NCBI GenBank assembly: GCA_020024515.1
Contig: JAHHTR010000141.1
Coordinates: 1-5,161 of the forward strand
Source: Angelakisella sp.
GTDB lineage: Bacteria > Bacillota > Clostridia > Oscillospirales > Ruminococcaceae
DNA: 5,161 nt
Direction: 5' to 3'
The position numbers and the translations under genes were made by a program. This document shows, one piece after another, positions 5,112-5,161 of the stretch (its first letter is position 1; every line of letters starts with the position of its first letter). Below the pieces are notes generated by a model that saw only the letters and a list, made by a program, of their open reading frames with translations, ran no database searches and had not been told where the DNA came from.

Positions 5112-5161
5112 AATGTGTAGATTTTTCAGAGTTTCAAGAAGTGGGTATTATGACTATGTAA
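5089..5161 (+). pseudogene. Start of IS3-family orfB (DDE transposase), cut by the window edge
   Basis: The frame from 5089 reads MNKYSISEMCRFFRVSRSGY and then YDYV to the last base. This matches the beginning of IS3-family orfB transposases, where a segment of the form ...CxxxxVSRSGYY precedes the integrase core with its DDE catalytic triad. Only 24 codons are in the window, so it is unknown whether the catalytic core survives. It overlaps the end of the orfA remnant, and the expected sequence between the two is missing, so an internal deletion has joined them. Even an intact remainder would lack the normal frameshift fusion with orfA. Confidence 0.65.

Overview
The window is strongly AT-rich and carries a low-GC Gram-positive housekeeping block. 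The order SRP RNA, dnaX, ebfC (yaaK), recR is the conserved Bacillota arrangement known from Bacillus subtilis. A class B sortase lies on one side, and smpB plus an IS3-family remnant on the other. Zinc-type RecR and DnaX, a membrane-anchored sortase and sigma-A-like promoters all fit an anaerobic Clostridia-type member of Bacillota. I cannot name the genus from sequence alone.

Layout, all on the + strand. Bases 1-292 are non-coding: very A/T-rich DNA, a good sigma-A promoter (141-170), then a leader with a 14-bp inverted repeat whose loop ends in a tandem decamer. A class B sortase follows (293-1345) and ends in a strong hairpin (1374-1427). The -35 box of the next promoter overlaps the end of that hairpin. 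The next transcript is a signal recognition particle RNA (about 1467-1629), a long rod without an Alu domain, whose closing helix runs straight into seven T. Then come dnaX (1683-3314), ebfC (3339-3686), recR (3768-4364) and smpB (4419-4883), closely spaced (gaps of about 24, 81 and 54 bases) and probably co-transcribed. After smpB are two hairpins and the start of an IS3-family element (from 4989) that is broken by a premature stop and an internal deletion. It runs off the window edge.

The core genes serve protein targeting (SRP RNA), the replication clamp loader (dnaX), a nucleoid-associated protein and recombinational repair (ebfC, recR), and ribosome rescue (smpB). The sortase attaches surface proteins to the cell wall and looks like an independent transcription unit.

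No wholly new system is evident. The most interesting signals are: (1) an in-phase A7 slippery run in dnaX followed two bases later by a perfect 6-bp hairpin, in the linker just before the polymerase-binding tail, where a -1 shift would give a 448-residue gamma-like protein; (2) an elongated, Alu-less SRP RNA with a GGGA tetraloop; (3) the structured leader of the sortase gene.
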